From Chryseolinea sp. H1M3-3 (lineage in GTDB: Bacteria > Bacteroidota > Bacteroidia > Cytophagales > Cyclobacteriaceae): 64,000 nucleotides of DNA. The translations under genes and the position numbers were made by a program. Under the pieces are notes generated by a model. That model searched no databases. It worked only from the letters and a program-made list of their open reading frames with translations, and was not told the DNA's origin. The stretch lies in assembly GCF_029360725.1 (NCBI RefSeq), contig NZ_JARKMY010000001.1:1302001-1366000 (forward strand), written 5' to 3'. Below, piece after piece: positions 8,552 through 17,434 of the stretch (the first letter of the stretch is position 1; the number at the start of each line of letters is the position of its first letter).

Positions 8552-8605
8552 TCCATTCTTTATTCCTTTCGAGCTCGCCTATCCGCGAATACCGATATCT
8601 TTTAC

Positions 8606-8613
8606 TAATTTTG
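8606..8613 (+). promoter_or_regulatory. candidate -7 element (TAnnTTTG) immediately upstream of uppS
   Basis: TAATTTTG matches the Bacteroidota -7 consensus and ends 7 bp before the GTG start of uppS. If used, the transcript would be leaderless or nearly so. No clear -33 TTTG partner was seen, so the call is tentative. Confidence 0.3.
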
Positions 8614-8620
8614 AAACCCT

Positions 8621-9373
8621 GTGAAGTCTTATAAGGAAAATATCGACTTTAATAATTTGCCTCGACACATCGCCGTTATCATGGACGGCAATGGAAGATG
8701 GGCCAAGAAAAAAGGAGCTATGCGCATTTTTGGTCATAAAAATGCAATTCAAGCTGTGAAGGATGTAACGGAAGGCTGTGGGGAGCTAGGAATTAAGTAT
8801 TTAACACTTTATGCCTTTTCAACAGAAAACTGGAGCAGACCTAAAGCCGAGATTGACGGGTTAATGGAATTATTGGTTAGCACATTGAAGCAGGAAATAA
8901 AAACCTTAATGGATAATCAGGTGAAACTGAAGACCATCGGTGACACGTCTAACCTGCCTATCGATTGCCAAAAAAATTTAGCATGGGCCATTGATCAAAC
9001 TAAAAATAATAGCGGGCTAACTTTGGTTCTGGCCCTAAGTTATAGCGGCCGCTGGGAAATAATTAAGGCCACAAAAGCCATCGCTGCAGAAATTGAGCAA
9101 GGTAAAATTAAAGCTAGTGATATAAATGAGTCGCTTTTCGAAAACTATTTGCAGACTTCCGGCATCCCAGATCCTGAGCTACTGATTCGTACGAGCGGCG
9201 AGTTACGGGTGAGCAATTTTTTATTATGGCAAATAGCGTATTCTGAACTGTACATCACACCCACCCTATGGCCAGATTTTAGAAAAGAACATTTATATGA
9301 AGCGATCTGGTCTTATCAGCAACGCGAACGAAGATTTGGAAAAACAAGCGAACAATTGAATCCTGTAAGTTGA
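8621..9373 (+). CDS. uppS: isoprenyl transferase (undecaprenyl diphosphate synthase)
   Basis: 250 residues starting at GTG 8621. It makes the C55 lipid carrier by adding isopentenyl units in cis to farnesyl diphosphate, for peptidoglycan and other wall polymers. The signature HIAVIMDGNGRWAKKKG holds the catalytic Asp at residue 22. YLTLYAFSTENWSRP and IRTSGELRVSNFLLWQIAY complete the family pattern. The downstream bamA ATG overlaps the uppS stop by 1 bp (tgATG). Confidence 0.96.
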   Translation: MKSYKENIDFNNLPRHIAVIMDGNGRWAKKKGAMRIFGHKNAIQAVKDVTEGCGELGIKYLTLYAFSTENWSRPKAEIDGLMELLVSTLKQEIKTLMDNQVKLKTIGDTSNLPIDCQKNLAWAIDQTKNNSGLTLVLALSYSGRWEIIKATKAIAAEIEQGKIKASDINESLFENYLQTSGIPDPELLIRTSGELRVSNFLLWQIAYSELYITPTLWPDFRKEHLYEAIWSYQQRERRFGKTSEQLNPVS

Positions 9374-12051
9374 TGAAGAGAGTTTTATTCCTAGCTATTA
9401 TTTTGAGTATCACAGTTGATAGTTGGGCTCAATTTAGACGAAATCGTACGGAGCGCTCAACCACTCCTTCAGAGAACAATTTGAGTTATACGAATCCTGC
9501 CGAATATACTATTGGCGGTATTGAGGTTACTGGACTGAGTGTGTTGGATAAAAATGCGATGGTATCTCTGACCGGTTTAAAGGTGGGCGATAAAATAAAG
9601 ATTCCCGGCGATGGCATTTCCAATGCCATCAGAAGCTTATGGAAGCATGGTTTGGTGGGCGATGTCACCATTAAGGTGGATAGAATCGAAGGACAAAATG
9701 TATTTCTTAATATTACACTTGCCGAACGTCCTCGGTTAACCGGCTTTTACTTCAATGGAATCTCAAATGCACAAGAAACCGGGTTGAAGGAAGATCTCAA
9801 TCTTATCCGTGGCAAAATTGTAACAGATGCTATGGTTCGCAATACCGAAACCGGTGTAAAAAAATATTTTATCAAAAAAGGATTCCTTAATGCTGAGGTA
9901 AAGATTGTACAGGAAAAAGACACCCTTAATAAGGATGGAATTCGATTAAGAATAAATGTAAATCCAAAATCTAAAGTAAAAATCAATCAAATATCGTTCG
10001 TTGGCAATAACACGATTTCAGATGCCAAGCTGAGGAAGAAAATGAAGAAGACTCACGAGCGTCCAAGGTTTTCCATTCACCGGGCAATCCTTAGCGAGAT
10101 CCTCCACCTTAATCCAAAAGAGTTTATAGACTCCAGCTACACCGTTGGTTCGAATGAGTTAAAAGAGTTTTTAAACGATAATGTTAAGCTCAATTTATTT
10201 AGCGGTTCCAAATTTATTAAAACTGATTATGAAGATGATAAGAAGAAAGTGATTGAATTTTATAATGCGAAAGGATATCGCGATGCTGAACTTGTTGTTG
10301 ATACGGTATATGCAAATGATGAACGCACTATAAACATTGATTTCGAAGTTTCTGAGGGACCAAAATATTATTTCCGAAATATTATCTGGACTGGAAATTA
10401 CATTTATACAGATAAACAATTAAGCGCAGTACTGGCCATCAACAAAGGAGATGTCTATAACAATGAACTCCTACAAAAAAAGATTCAGTTCAACCCAAAA
10501 GGATTAGACATTAGCGGCTTATATATGGATGATGGCTATTTGTTTTTCCGTTGTGTTCCAGTAGAAGTTGCCGTTGAAGGTGATTCCATCGATGTGGAAA
10601 TGCGAATTTTTGAAGGCGAACAAGCAACTATCAATGAAGTAACCATAACCGGTAATGATAGAACAAGCGATCATGTTATTCGACGGGAGTTAAGCACAAT
10701 ACCTGGGCAAAAATTCAGACGCTCTGATATTATCCGGACACAGCAACGACTTGGGCAATTGGGACATTTCGCTCCTGATAAGATTAACCAAAATTTAGTT
10801 CCAAACCCTGCTAAAGGTACAGTAGACATAGAGTGGCAGGTAGAAGAACAATCGAACGACCAGGTTGAGTTATCGGGTGGCTGGGGTGGCTATTATGGAT
10901 TTGTTGGAACCCTCGGATTGACCTTCAACAACTTCTCTTTGCGTAACGTGCCTAACTTAAAGGAGTGGAACCCGCTTCCGAGAGGCGATGGTCAACGTCT
11001 ATCCCTCCGACTACAGGCGAATGGAAGATCCTTTCAAAGTTACAGCTTCTCATTTTCAGAGCCTTGGTTAGGTGGCAGAAAGCCGCATTCACTCAGTATA
11101 AGTTATGTTCACTCACAATCACGTTATGCTGGACGTGGGGCCAGCAGTTATAATGACTTAAATTCAAAACTTAAGGCCGACAACATATCCGTAGGCTTAG
11201 GCCGGGCGTTAGAATGGCCTGATAACTACTTTACTCTAACGAACTCTTTAGGATATGCCGTTTATACGCTGCAGAATATTGATTATGGCTTGGGATGCGA
11301 TAATTGCTCTTCTTATGCGGTAACCCTGAACACCACGCTGTCACGAAATAGCGTTGACAACCAGATGTATCCTTCTCAGGGCTCAAGCCTTTCTTTGAGC
11401 GTTACCCTGACCCCACCATATTCGTCATTCAATAATATTGATTATACAACAGCAAGTGCAGAAACTAAAAATAAACTGCAGGAATATCACAAGTGGATGT
11501 TTGACGTTCATCAATATTTGCCTTTGGACAACAAGAAAAAATTAGTGCTCGAAGCCAAGGCACACTTCGGTTTCATCGGCGCTTATAATAAAGGTAAAAC
11601 AGGAATCGGGCCGTTCGAACGTTTTGTTTTAGGCGGCAGTGGTTTAGCCGGTGGATTTAATTCCTTTGTACTAGGAAAGGAAGTTATTGGTCTGCGAGGC
11701 TATCAGGATAATCAGATTACACCTCCGTCCTATACTGTTGGAAACAGTACCTCACAGGAGGGTGGGATAGTATATGAAAAACTTGGGTTAGAGTTACGAT
11801 ATCCGGTCACGACCGGCAATGCTGCCACCATCTATGGTTTTATCTTTACTGAAGCTGGAAACAATTGGGGCAATTATGAAGATTACAATCCGTTTAAGTT
11901 ATATAAATCCGCCGGAATTGGTGCGAGAATTTTTATGCCTGCGTTCGGGTTAATTGGATTAAATTGGGCGTATGGATTTGACAGGGTCCCCGGGACATCA
12001 GATGTGAGCGGATCGCAGTTCCATTTCACTATTGGTAATCAACTCAGATAG
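9373..12051 (+). CDS. bamA: outer-membrane protein assembly factor BamA
   Basis: 892 residues from ATG 9373; a TTG one codon earlier is also in frame. A signal peptide (MKRVLFLAIILSITVDSWAQ) is followed by POTRA repeats at about 45-500 (IGGIEVTGLSVLDKNAMVSL, INQISFVGNNTISDAKLRKK, YYFRNIIWTGNYIYTDKQL, INEVTITGNDRTSDHVIRRE). A large beta-barrel follows with the conserved GLRGY motif of loop 6 near residue 775 and a C-terminal aromatic-rich strand. It is the core insertase for beta-barrel proteins in the outer membrane. Two periplasmic Skp/OmpH chaperone genes follow directly, matching its job. Confidence 0.97.
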   Translation: MKRVLFLAIILSITVDSWAQFRRNRTERSTTPSENNLSYTNPAEYTIGGIEVTGLSVLDKNAMVSLTGLKVGDKIKIPGDGISNAIRSLWKHGLVGDVTIKVDRIEGQNVFLNITLAERPRLTGFYFNGISNAQETGLKEDLNLIRGKIVTDAMVRNTETGVKKYFIKKGFLNAEVKIVQEKDTLNKDGIRLRINVNPKSKVKINQISFVGNNTISDAKLRKKMKKTHERPRFSIHRAILSEILHLNPKEFIDSSYTVGSNELKEFLNDNVKLNLFSGSKFIKTDYEDDKKKVIEFYNAKGYRDAELVVDTVYANDERTINIDFEVSEGPKYYFRNIIWTGNYIYTDKQLSAVLAINKGDVYNNELLQKKIQFNPKGLDISGLYMDDGYLFFRCVPVEVAVEGDSIDVEMRIFEGEQATINEVTITGNDRTSDHVIRRELSTIPGQKFRRSDIIRTQQRLGQLGHFAPDKINQNLVPNPAKGTVDIEWQVEEQSNDQVELSGGWGGYYGFVGTLGLTFNNFSLRNVPNLKEWNPLPRGDGQRLSLRLQANGRSFQSYSFSFSEPWLGGRKPHSLSISYVHSQSRYAGRGASSYNDLNSKLKADNISVGLGRALEWPDNYFTLTNSLGYAVYTLQNIDYGLGCDNCSSYAVTLNTTLSRNSVDNQMYPSQGSSLSLSVTLTPPYSSFNNIDYTTASAETKNKLQEYHKWMFDVHQYLPLDNKKKLVLEAKAHFGFIGAYNKGKTGIGPFERFVLGGSGLAGGFNSFVLGKEVIGLRGYQDNQITPPSYTVGNSTSQEGGIVYEKLGLELRYPVTTGNAATIYGFIFTEAGNNWGNYEDYNPFKLYKSAGIGARIFMPAFGLIGLNWAYGFDRVPGTSDVSGSQFHFTIGNQLR

Positions 12052-12052
12052 T

Positions 12053-12589
12053 ATGAGGATATATTTAATTACAATATTTTTTCTCATTTTCGGCCTGAAT
12101 TTTGTCAATGCTCAGAGGTTCGGCTACATTGATACTGATTTTATCCTGAACAAAATGCCCGAATACAAAAAGGCTCAGGATGAAATCAATCAACTTTCGC
12201 AGGCCTGGGAAAAGGAAGTCCAGGAAATGTCGAAGAAAATCGAAGGAATGTATAGTGCACTTCAAGCTGAGCAGGTACTTCTTACAGAGGAGATGAAGAA
12301 GGAACGTTCTGATGCAATTCAAAAAAAGGAAGCTGAATTGAAAGAGTATCAGAAGAAGGTTTTTGGGTTTGGGGGCTTATTTTTCTTGAAAAAACAGGAG
12401 TTGATAAAGCCTATTCAAGACAAAGTATGGGATGCAGTTGATAAGGTTTGCAAAGAAAATAGTTTGGCAATCATGTTTGATAAAGCGGGGGAATTAGTAA
12501 TGATTTATACAGATCCGCGATACGATTATACTGACTTTGTGTTAGACCAATTGGGTTTAGGAGACCCAAATGATAAGATTAAAAACTAA
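12053..12589 (+). CDS. OmpH/Skp-family periplasmic chaperone
   Basis: 178 residues from ATG 12053, one base after the bamA stop; the longer TTG frame from 12032 would overlap bamA. A signal peptide ends GLNFVNA. FGYIDTDFILNKMPEYKKA is the family start. A long charged coiled-coil follows at about 40-105, and the C-terminal globular part includes KVCKENSLAIMFDKAG. Skp-type chaperones hold unfolded outer-membrane proteins in the periplasm for BamA. A second OmpH gene follows 16 bp downstream. Confidence 0.92.
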   Translation: MRIYLITIFFLIFGLNFVNAQRFGYIDTDFILNKMPEYKKAQDEINQLSQAWEKEVQEMSKKIEGMYSALQAEQVLLTEEMKKERSDAIQKKEAELKEYQKKVFGFGGLFFLKKQELIKPIQDKVWDAVDKVCKENSLAIMFDKAGELVMIYTDPRYDYTDFVLDQLGLGDPNDKIKN

Positions 12590-12605
12590 ATTTGAAATTA
12601 CGAGA

Positions 12606-13157
12606 ATGAGAAAACTTGTTTTACTTGCGGTGTTAGGAGTGACAACTTTCATGTCCTATGCACAAACTGCCACCACAAAAGTAGGCTATGCCGATGTGGA
12701 TTATATTTTTACCCAAATGCCCGAGTCTAAACAAATTGATTCGGAGCTTAAATCCCTCCAAACGCAGCTAAAGAATCAAATCGATACAAAATATCAGGAT
12801 TTCCAAAAAAAGCTTGCAGACTACCAAGCCAATTTAAATACGATGATTGATGCAGTCCGCTCAAATACCGAACGTGAGCTTCAACAAATGCAACAAAACA
12901 TAGAAAAGCTACAGCAGGATGCCCAAACCACCGTTCAAACCAAACAAACACAATTGATGGAACCAGTCTTTAAAAAGGTGGGTAAGGCTATTGAGGAGGT
13001 TGCCAAAGAGAATGGATACACTTTTATTCTGAGTCAACAGATCGGTGGCCTGGATGTAATTCTTTACGGTGATGAAAAAATGGATGTGTCAGACTTGGTC
13101 TTGAAAAAACTGGGTGTTACACCAAAGCCCGCTGCGCCAGCGCCCGCCCCAAAGTAA
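12606..13157 (+). CDS. OmpH/Skp-family periplasmic chaperone, second copy
   Basis: 183 residues from ATG 12606, chosen because it begins a good signal peptide (MRKLVLLAVLGVTTFMSYAQ). VGYADVDYIFTQMPESKQID matches the upstream copy. A Gln-rich coiled-coil spans about 45-115, then VAKENGYTFILSQQIGGLDV. The tail PKPAAPAPAPK is a short Pro/Ala repeat absent from the first copy. A strong terminator lies 18 bp after the stop, ending the envelope operon. Confidence 0.92.
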   Translation: MRKLVLLAVLGVTTFMSYAQTATTKVGYADVDYIFTQMPESKQIDSELKSLQTQLKNQIDTKYQDFQKKLADYQANLNTMIDAVRSNTERELQQMQQNIEKLQQDAQTTVQTKQTQLMEPVFKKVGKAIEEVAKENGYTFILSQQIGGLDVILYGDEKMDVSDLVLKKLGVTPKPAAPAPAPK

Positions 13158-13175
13158 ACTTTGATTATAATATTG

Positions 13176-13206
13176 AAAGCCTTCTGTACACAGAGGGCTT
13201 TTTTTA
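13176..13206 (+). terminator. Rho-independent terminator after the bamA-ompH-ompH run
   Basis: A near-perfect hairpin (AAAGCCTTCTGT pairing with ACAGAGGGCTTT, one G-U pair) is followed by a run of T's. It lies between the second ompH gene and the LD-carboxypeptidase gene. Confidence 0.85.
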
Positions 13207-13228
13207 TTTAACTTTTATTAAGTGAGCA

Positions 13229-14134
13229 ATGATTAGCCCCCCATTACTGAAAAAAGGCGACAAAATTGGTATTACTGCGACTGGCAGAAAAGTAAGCCCA
13301 AAAGATGTTGAAATAGCATACACTTTTTTTAGATCATGGGGTTTAGAGATTACTACGGCACCTAATCTTCACAGCAACGCTCACACCTATCTTGCAGGGT
13401 CGGACGCTGAACGACTGCAAGATTTCCAGCAGCTGATTGTTGATCCAGATATCAAAGCCATTGTATGCGCACGTGGCGGCTATGGCACCACACGAATTTT
13501 AGATCAACTAGATTTTACCTCTCTTTATAAGACTCCAAAATGGATAATTGGCTTTAGTGATGTTACTGCCCTTCATCTTAAATTATTCAAACTAGGTATC
13601 AAAAGCATCCATGGCACGATGCCCATTTTATTTCCAAAAGCCGAAAATGCAGATTCTATTGAAAGCTTAAAAGGAAGTCTTACAGGAGAAAGTATTGTAA
13701 TCTCGGCGACATCCAGCAAAAGTAATAGACTTGGGAAAACTACGGCACCAGTAATCGGCGGGAACCTGTCATTGGTTGTCGATGCCATCGGTACCTCAAG
13801 TGACCCGGACACCAACGGAAAGATTTTAATTTTGGAGGAAATTGATGAATACAAGTACAAGGTTGATCGCATGTTTATGCATTTAAAAAGGTCCGGTAAA
13901 CTTGATAATTTGTCCGGACTTATCATTGGTCATATGACTGACATCAAAGATTCTGATTTGTCATTTGGAGAGACCCTTGAGGAGGTTGTGTTAAGTAAAA
14001 TATCTCAGAAAAATTATCCCGTAGCATTCAATTTTCCTATTGGTCATCAATATCCCAATCTGGCTTGGGTGCATGGATCGGTGATGACCTTGAACGTTAC
14101 TGATAGTGAATCACAGTTAATGCCTCTTTTTTAA
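13229..14134 (+). CDS. LD-carboxypeptidase (peptidase S66)
   Basis: 301 residues, the normal length. It removes the terminal D-amino acid from L,D-bonded muropeptides in murein recycling and is cytoplasmic, with no signal peptide. The N-terminal PPLLKKGDKIGITATGRKV and CARGGYGTTRILDQLD are typical. The catalytic Ser110 lies in GFSDVTALH, Glu203 in ILEEIDEYKYKVDRM, and His273 in IGHQYPNLAWVHG. It lies 72 bp downstream of the ompH stop but behind a terminator, so it has its own promoter. It converges on the flavoprotein gene with a 4-bp stop overlap. Confidence 0.94.
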   Translation: MISPPLLKKGDKIGITATGRKVSPKDVEIAYTFFRSWGLEITTAPNLHSNAHTYLAGSDAERLQDFQQLIVDPDIKAIVCARGGYGTTRILDQLDFTSLYKTPKWIIGFSDVTALHLKLFKLGIKSIHGTMPILFPKAENADSIESLKGSLTGESIVISATSSKSNRLGKTTAPVIGGNLSLVVDAIGTSSDPDTNGKILILEEIDEYKYKVDRMFMHLKRSGKLDNLSGLIIGHMTDIKDSDLSFGETLEEVVLSKISQKNYPVAFNFPIGHQYPNLAWVHGSVMTLNVTDSESQLMPLF

Positions 14135-15357
14135 AAACCAGAAGCAATACTTTTTGCAGCGATAAAGGATGTCGTCCATGCGTTTTGAAAGTTAAACCCA
14201 CCTGTCTCTCCGTCAATATTTAATACTTCGCCTGCAAAGTAAACGTTGTTCATCTTTTTACTTTCCATCGAATTAATATTTATTTCACTCAAATCAACAC
14301 CACCGCAGGTTACAAACTCCTCTTTAAATGTCGTTTTGCCTGTAATGTTAAACGGGCATCGAATTAAATATTCAATCAACCTGTTTAGTTCTTTTTTTGA
14401 GAGTTCCGACCAAATTCTATCGTCCCCTATTTCGGCCAGCGCATATAACCTTTGGGCTAAACGCAACGGCAACTTGAACAAGGAATGCGTGGTAACTTTT
14501 TGTTTGCTTGTGGATAACTTGTTTCTCAGCAGAATTTCTCTCAGCTCATCTTCTTTCATGCCTCCTAACCAGTTCACCAAGACCGTAAACTTGTACTGTA
14601 CCTGGTACAGGTATTCTGCCGCCCAGGATGAAAGTTTAATTACAGCTGGCCCACTTAATCCCCAATGCGTAATCAACACAGGACCTTCCTGTAAAAATTT
14701 CGTTCCTGCAATTTTCACTTCGGCGTGAGGTACTGAAACCCCCATTAAATCCTTGAATTTTTGATCCGAATCGTTGAATGTAAATAATGATGGAATAGGT
14801 GTTTTTATGGTGTGATGTAGATCAGCAATAAACTGATAAGCGTGAGCTTGTGGACTTCCACCTGTGGCAACAAGAATTTTTGTCGCCGAATAACTGTCTC
14901 CATCCGCACAGAAAATCTTTATTTCGTTTTTTTCTTGTTTGATTTGTGAAACATTTTTACCCAACATTATTTTTATTTTCAATTTTTGGGCTTCGCTAAT
15001 AAAACAATCTATGATGGTTTGCGAGGAGTTTGTATGAGGAAACATTCGTCCATCACTTTCTGCATTAAGAATTACTCCTTTCGATGCAAACCATTTTACG
15101 GTATGCTCAGCATGGAATATGCTCAATAAATTTTTTAGTGCTTTTTCGCCCCGGGGATAATGACGAGAAAATTCAAAAGGATTGTAGTTATGGTGCGTAA
15201 CGTTACATCGGCCACCACCTGATATTTTAACTTTCGATAATAATTTATTCGATTTTTCCAGAATTAAAATCTTCAAACCCGCCCTCATTTCCGCAGCTTG
15301 GATAGCCCCAAAAAATCCAGCGGCGCCCCCGCCTATGACGATTAGATCAAAATGCAT
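14131..15357 (-). CDS. NAD(P)/FAD-dependent oxidoreductase (BaiN/HI0933-like)
   Basis: 408 residues, usual for the HI0933/YhiN/BaiN flavoprotein family. The FAD dinucleotide fold is at the N-terminus (LIVIGGGAAGFFGAIQAAEM), then the family signature SGGGRCNVTHHN, a substrate domain, and the C-terminal FAD-binding NVYFAGEVLNIDGETGGFNF with WTTSFIAAKSI. One member reduces bile-acid intermediates, but most have no known substrate. It is cytoplasmic. It diverges from the methyltransferase gene across about 50-90 bp and converges on the LD-carboxypeptidase. Confidence 0.9.
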   Translation of the reverse strand: MHFDLIVIGGGAAGFFGAIQAAEMRAGLKILILEKSNKLLSKVKISGGGRCNVTHHNYNPFEFSRHYPRGEKALKNLLSIFHAEHTVKWFASKGVILNAESDGRMFPHTNSSQTIIDCFISEAQKLKIKIMLGKNVSQIKQEKNEIKIFCADGDSYSATKILVATGGSPQAHAYQFIADLHHTIKTPIPSLFTFNDSDQKFKDLMGVSVPHAEVKIAGTKFLQEGPVLITHWGLSGPAVIKLSSWAAEYLYQVQYKFTVLVNWLGGMKEDELREILLRNKLSTSKQKVTTHSLFKLPLRLAQRLYALAEIGDDRIWSELSKKELNRLIEYLIRCPFNITGKTTFKEEFVTCGGVDLSEININSMESKKMNNVYFAGEVLNIDGETGGFNFQNAWTTSFIAAKSIASGF

Positions 15358-15430
15358 TCGTTACTCCTTTCGCGGTTAATGTATGGCACGCAAAGTTACT
15401 ATGCAAGGTGGTGCTTAAATTCACTTTCGT

Positions 15431-15438
15431 TAGTTTTG
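15431..15438 (+). promoter_or_regulatory. candidate -7 element (TAnnTTTG) before the THUMP-like methyltransferase
   Basis: TAGTTTTG fits the Bacteroidota -7 consensus. It is inside the longest possible reading frame and 5 bp before the TTG at 15444. If real, translation starts at 15444 on a leaderless message, not at the GTG 15408. Confidence 0.3.
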
Positions 15439-15443
15439 TTGCA

Positions 15444-16664
15444 TTGAACAAACTTACTGCATTGACCCAACAGCTGTTTTCATCAGCCGTGCAAAGCTTC
15501 ATCGATGAACATGAGCTTGATGATATCCATGAGCTTCTATTGAAATATAAAGCGATTAACACTGTGCCAATAAGCGTTATCATTGACCAGATTATAGGAA
15601 GGAGAAAGGCAAGAGAAAAATTTAGGAGTTGGTCTGAGCAAAAACGAGTTATTTATCCTCCGTCGATAAATCTTGAACAATCATCGTCTGAACAGACAGC
15701 GCGCAATAAAGTAGCAATGCTTTCAAAGGAGTTGGCGTTAAACACAAGCAGCCTTCTTGATCTTACGGGAGGCTTTGGCATTGATAGTTATTTTTTTAGC
15801 CGGTCATTTAGAGAGGTGCATTTTGTTGAGCCAAATGGTGATCTCCTTAAGATTGCACAACACAACCATGCGCAATTGGGTGTAAATAATATTCAATACC
15901 ACAATTCAACAGCCGAAGAATTTTTGGAGTCATTGGATAGAAAATTTGACCTGATCTATATTGATCCGTCGCGCAGGCCAAAGGATAACCAAAAGGTGTT
16001 TTCATTAAATCAATGTGTACCAGACGTAGTATTGCTACAAGAAAAAATTTGGCAAGTCACTGACAGGCTATTGGTAAAAGCGTCGCCGTTATTGGATATA
16101 GAAAAAGCACTGAAAGATCTGAAACATGCAAAGAAAGTATCCGTCGTGTCAGTGCATAATGAATGCAAAGAACTTCTTTTTTATTGCGAGAAAACTTTTG
16201 AATCAGAACCGTTAATCGAGGCAAAAAATTTAACAGAAACAGAATTTGCATTCTCTTTCAAAATTTCAGAGGAACGAAAACTTGAAGTCAAATACAGTGA
16301 TCCTTTGCAGTTTGTCTACGAGCCGAACGCCTCGTTGCTCAAAAGCGGCGCTTTTAAAACCATCGCATTTAGGTTTAAAATAAATAAACTTCATCCAAGT
16401 ACTCACTTTTACACATCCGAAAATCGCATTGACTTCTTTCCTGGACGAGTTTTTAAAATAGAATCTCACGTTAAGCTTCGTGATAAAATGCTTACGTTTT
16501 TCCCCGATGGAAAAGCAAACATTATAACCCGTAACTATCCACTCACCGTACAGGACCTTCGAAAGAAGACAGGTTTAAAAGAAGGTGGAGAAAGATATTT
16601 AATCGGTTGTTCGGGAATGTCTAAAAAGTTTTTATTAGTGGCAGTTAAACTAGATAGCTTGTAA
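15444..16664 (+). CDS. class I SAM-dependent methyltransferase with THUMP-like C-terminal domain
   Basis: 406 residues if started at TTG 15444; the frame is open from GTG 15408 and no early ATG exists, so the start is uncertain. The N-terminal helical part includes LFSSAVQSFIDEHELDD. The SAM-binding motif is LLDLTGGFGIDSYFFSRSF at about residues 105-125, an acidic turn VEPNGD follows, and the motif IV-like FDLIYIDPSRRP is at about 165-175. A THUMP-like C-terminal domain ends YLIGCSGMSKKFLLVAVKL. This architecture points to an RNA substrate, but the modified base cannot be read from the sequence. Its end overlaps the convergent redoxin gene by 15 bp. Confidence 0.85.
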   Translation: MNKLTALTQQLFSSAVQSFIDEHELDDIHELLLKYKAINTVPISVIIDQIIGRRKAREKFRSWSEQKRVIYPPSINLEQSSSEQTARNKVAMLSKELALNTSSLLDLTGGFGIDSYFFSRSFREVHFVEPNGDLLKIAQHNHAQLGVNNIQYHNSTAEEFLESLDRKFDLIYIDPSRRPKDNQKVFSLNQCVPDVVLLQEKIWQVTDRLLVKASPLLDIEKALKDLKHAKKVSVVSVHNECKELLFYCEKTFESEPLIEAKNLTETEFAFSFKISEERKLEVKYSDPLQFVYEPNASLLKSGAFKTIAFRFKINKLHPSTHFYTSENRIDFFPGRVFKIESHVKLRDKMLTFFPDGKANIITRNYPLTVQDLRKKTGLKEGGERYLIGCSGMSKKFLLVAVKLDSL

Positions 16665-17156
16665 TATTTTTTCAATGGCAACTTCACCATTAAATTTTTG
16701 TTGAAGCTGTTGATTCGAATAAATATAGACCGACGGCGCTGGGATAGACCCGAAATTATTTAAGACATTGTCAACAGTAGTTGTTCCAAAATAAATGTTT
16801 GCATATCCCAGAAGTCCGTAATCTTTTGCAAACTTTTCAATTGCCGGCATTTGATCTGCAGAAATAAAATACAAGTTGTAATCTTTAAATGAATCAACGT
16901 ATTCCCTAATTTCCTTGGCTTCGCGCTGACAGTGATCACAATCTGGTTGGAAAAGAATGAGTATGGTATTTCCCTTTATCAACCGGATATTTACTCGTGC
17001 GTTGTCCAACGTTGTGATCAACATATTTGGCAGATCATTTCGCGTTTGAACTGCCTGCTTCTCTTCAGTAATTTCATTTGTTTGCTGAGAAGGGTTTGAA
17101 CAAGAGAATAAAATAAAACTTAAAAATAGGTTCAAAAATATCGATCGTTTTTTCAT
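16650..17156 (-). CDS. redoxin-domain lipoprotein (TlpA/AhpC-like)
   Basis: 168 residues from ATG 17156; a longer frame to 17195 exists, but MKKRSIFLNLFLSFILFSC begins a proper lipoprotein signal with Cys19. The mature domain has a thioredoxin fold with ILFQPDCDHCQREAKEI, a CxxC-type active site, and a cis-Pro region in SIPAPSVYIY. It is probably a membrane-tethered periplasmic thiol reductase or peroxiredoxin-like protein. Its start codon overlaps the stop of the upstream 64-residue membrane protein by 4 bp, so the two are coupled. Confidence 0.85.
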   Translation of the reverse strand: MKKRSIFLNLFLSFILFSCSNPSQQTNEITEEKQAVQTRNDLPNMLITTLDNARVNIRLIKGNTILILFQPDCDHCQREAKEIREYVDSFKDYNLYFISADQMPAIEKFAKDYGLLGYANIYFGTTTVDNVLNNFGSIPAPSVYIYSNQQLQQKFNGEVAIEKILQAI

Positions 17157-17347
17157 GTGGTCACAAGTCGCATCAATGAATATATTAGAATGCAAATTAA
17201 TGAAATGCTGCCATAGAGTTTAATAACCATCCTCCTACTCTGTACTTCCCTCCACCAGAGCAGCAACCACGGAATAAACATCCCTAATAACAGCATTGCC
17301 AGGGCTAACAATGCCATGGGAAAAAAAAATAATTCAATTTGTTTCAC
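17153..17347 (-). CDS. small two-helix membrane protein coupled to a redoxin
   Basis: 64 residues. Two hydrophobic helices (FFFPMALLALAMLLLGMFIP and KLYGSISLICILIYSLMRL) are separated by a basic, Trp-rich loop WLLLWWREVQSRR. Its stop overlaps the start of the redoxin lipoprotein gene by 4 bp, and it lies 87 bp from the divergent mfd gene. I do not recognise the family. Overlap and position suggest a membrane partner of the redoxin, but that is inference. Real gene status is likely because of the coupling and the clean helix pattern. Confidence 0.65.
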   Translation of the reverse strand: MKQIELFFFPMALLALAMLLLGMFIPWLLLWWREVQSRRMVIKLYGSISLICILIYSLMRLVTT

Positions 17348-17404
17348 CCTTTAAAGGTATACAGAATTTTACTTCGTTCCTGGAGAATGAACTTGGTTTA
17401 ATGC

Positions 17405-17412
17405 TATCTTTG
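17405..17412 (+). promoter_or_regulatory. candidate -7 element (TAnnTTTG) of mfd
   Basis: TATCTTTG matches the Bacteroidota -7 consensus 22 bp before the GTG start of mfd. No clear -33 element was seen. Confidence 0.4.
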
Positions 17413-17434
17413 CTGCCTTTCAATTTCAAGTGAC

